DNA of 5,268 nt from Acidobacteriaceae bacterium (GTDB lineage Bacteria; Acidobacteriota; Terriglobia; Terriglobales; SbA1). A model generated the notes under the pieces. It ran no database searches. It was not told the origin of the DNA and was given only the letters and a program-made list of their open reading frames with translations. This document shows positions 4,630-5,268 of the stretch, one piece after another. How positions within the stretch are numbered: position 1 is the stretch's first letter; every line of letters begins with the position of its first letter. The stretch lies in contig PMHI01000546.1 of NCBI GenBank assembly GCA_003156615.1, positions 1-5,268 of the forward strand, written 5' to 3'. The position numbers and the translations under genes are program-made.

Positions 4630-5268
4630 TTAGTGGCCGACCCAAGCGAGGCCGTCGGGCCCCTGCCCGGCTTCGACGCGTCCCACAACTTCGAGCGAAT
4701 GCAAATCGATTACGGCGACGTAGCCGTCAGGCGAGCAGGCCACGTAGACGCGCGACCCGTCGGGTTGCATAAGAATTCCGGCAGCGCCATCTCCCACTTT
4801 GATACGCTTCACCTCTTTTCGGGTGACTCTGTCGAGAACGGCGATATCAGGCTTGCTAAGGCTCGAAATAAACGCCAGCTTGCCATTTGGGGTAAACGTC
4901 AGCCGATTCGCTCCCTTGACGTTGGCGGCGAGAGTGTCCGTGACCTTCTTGCTCGCCACATCAATGATAGAGACCGTTCCGTCGTCGGCGTTGGCGACCC
5001 AGATTTCCTTGCCATCAGGAGATACATCAAATCCCTCCGACCCGCGACCGACAGGAACGACGGTTTCCTTCCAGTCTCCACTCGACGGCCCCGTCGCCGC
5101 ACCGCCGCCGATCTTTTCAATGATGCTGACGCTGGCGGAACTGACGTTCGTGGTGACAATCTGGTTAAGGTCGGAGGAAACGTAGATCATGTGGGTGCGA
5201 TTTTGCCCGGTGCCCATGATCCAATCGACCCTCTTTGTTCCGGGATCGTAGCTGCCGATCGCCTTGGC
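4630..5268 (-). CDS. YVTN/YncE-like beta-propeller protein, C-terminal part (runs off the right edge)
   Basis: Open on the minus strand from the window edge to TAA 4632-4630, 212 residues. An internal ATG at 5217 is not the start: the 17 codons before it (AKAIGSYDPGTKRVDWI) continue the propeller without a stop. About four blade repeats are visible, each a PDG-type turn followed by VxVANxxDGTVSIIDxxxxKVxxT: VSSDLNQIVTT..SVSIIE, VSPDGKEIWVANADDGTVSI, FTPNGKLAFISSLSKPDIAV, MQPDGSRVYVACSPDGYVAV, ending GPDGLAWVGH. Family members are commonly about 300-350 aa, secreted or periplasmic, and some bind metals or nucleic acid, but no enzyme function is assured. Any signal peptide would lie beyond the window. 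It converges with the kinase gene, with a spacer of 93 nt. The family call is firm, the role unknown. Confidence 0.85.
   Translation of the reverse strand, partial: AKAIGSYDPGTKRVDWIMGTGQNRTHMIYVSSDLNQIVTTNVSSASVSIIEKIGGGAATGPSSGDWKETVVPVGRGSEGFDVSPDGKEIWVANADDGTVSIIDVASKKVTDTLAANVKGANRLTFTPNGKLAFISSLSKPDIAVLDRVTRKEVKRIKVGDGAAGILMQPDGSRVYVACSPDGYVAVIDLHSLEVVGRVEAGQGPDGLAWVGH

Noticed and set aside
4799..5185. 128-codon plus-strand frame at the right end
   Set aside because: Antisense to the YVTN-type propeller gene, whose repeats are unmistakable.

Overview
The window looks like a piece of an Acidobacteriota chromosome (Terriglobia / Koribacter type). The basis is similarity recalled from memory, not a search. 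The kinase with its Gly-loop, single membrane helix and PD40/TolB-like propeller is a lineage favourite there. The RapZ N-terminus (GMSGSGKAS), the membrane-ferritin/VIT iron protein and the YncE-like propeller also fit. Composition is GC-rich, with the usual long antisense shadow frames.

Layout. (1) 1-152, minus strand: N-terminus of a RapZ-type P-loop protein, cut by the left edge. (2) 153-242: compact divergent intergenic region with a perfect 17-nt dyad (171-187). (3) 243-1199, plus strand: complete mbfA-like gene, an N-terminal ferritin-like domain fused to a C-terminal VIT1/CCC1 membrane domain, predicted to export iron or manganese. (4) 1200-1944: about 745 nt without a large gene. It holds a plausible 43-aa ORF (1681-1812) with a Shine-Dalgarno site and a possible promoter, a weaker hydrophobic 49-aa ORF (1405-1554), and just before the next gene a strong sigma70-like promoter (TTGTCA-N16-TATAAT). 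(5) 1945-4536, plus strand: an Hanks-type Ser/Thr protein kinase with a C-terminal beta-propeller, 863 codons if repaired. As given it is split by two single-base indels of opposite sign (one extra base near 2038, one missing base near 3072). (6) 4537-4629: short convergent spacer with small palindromes. (7) 4630-5268, minus strand: C-terminal two thirds or so of a YVTN/YncE-like beta-propeller protein, cut by the right edge.

How the genes fit together. This is an ordinary housekeeping-plus-accessory neighbourhood, not an obvious operon: rapZ and mbfA diverge, the kinase has its own promoter, and the kinase and YncE-like genes converge. I see no CRISPR array, transposon, tRNA, phage gene or clear multi-gene defence system. 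The points most worth a second look are the doubly frame-broken kinase, with an ATGA stop/start overlap at its second junction, its near-leaderless promoter, the short unrecognised ORF in the gap, and the dyad between rapZ and mbfA.
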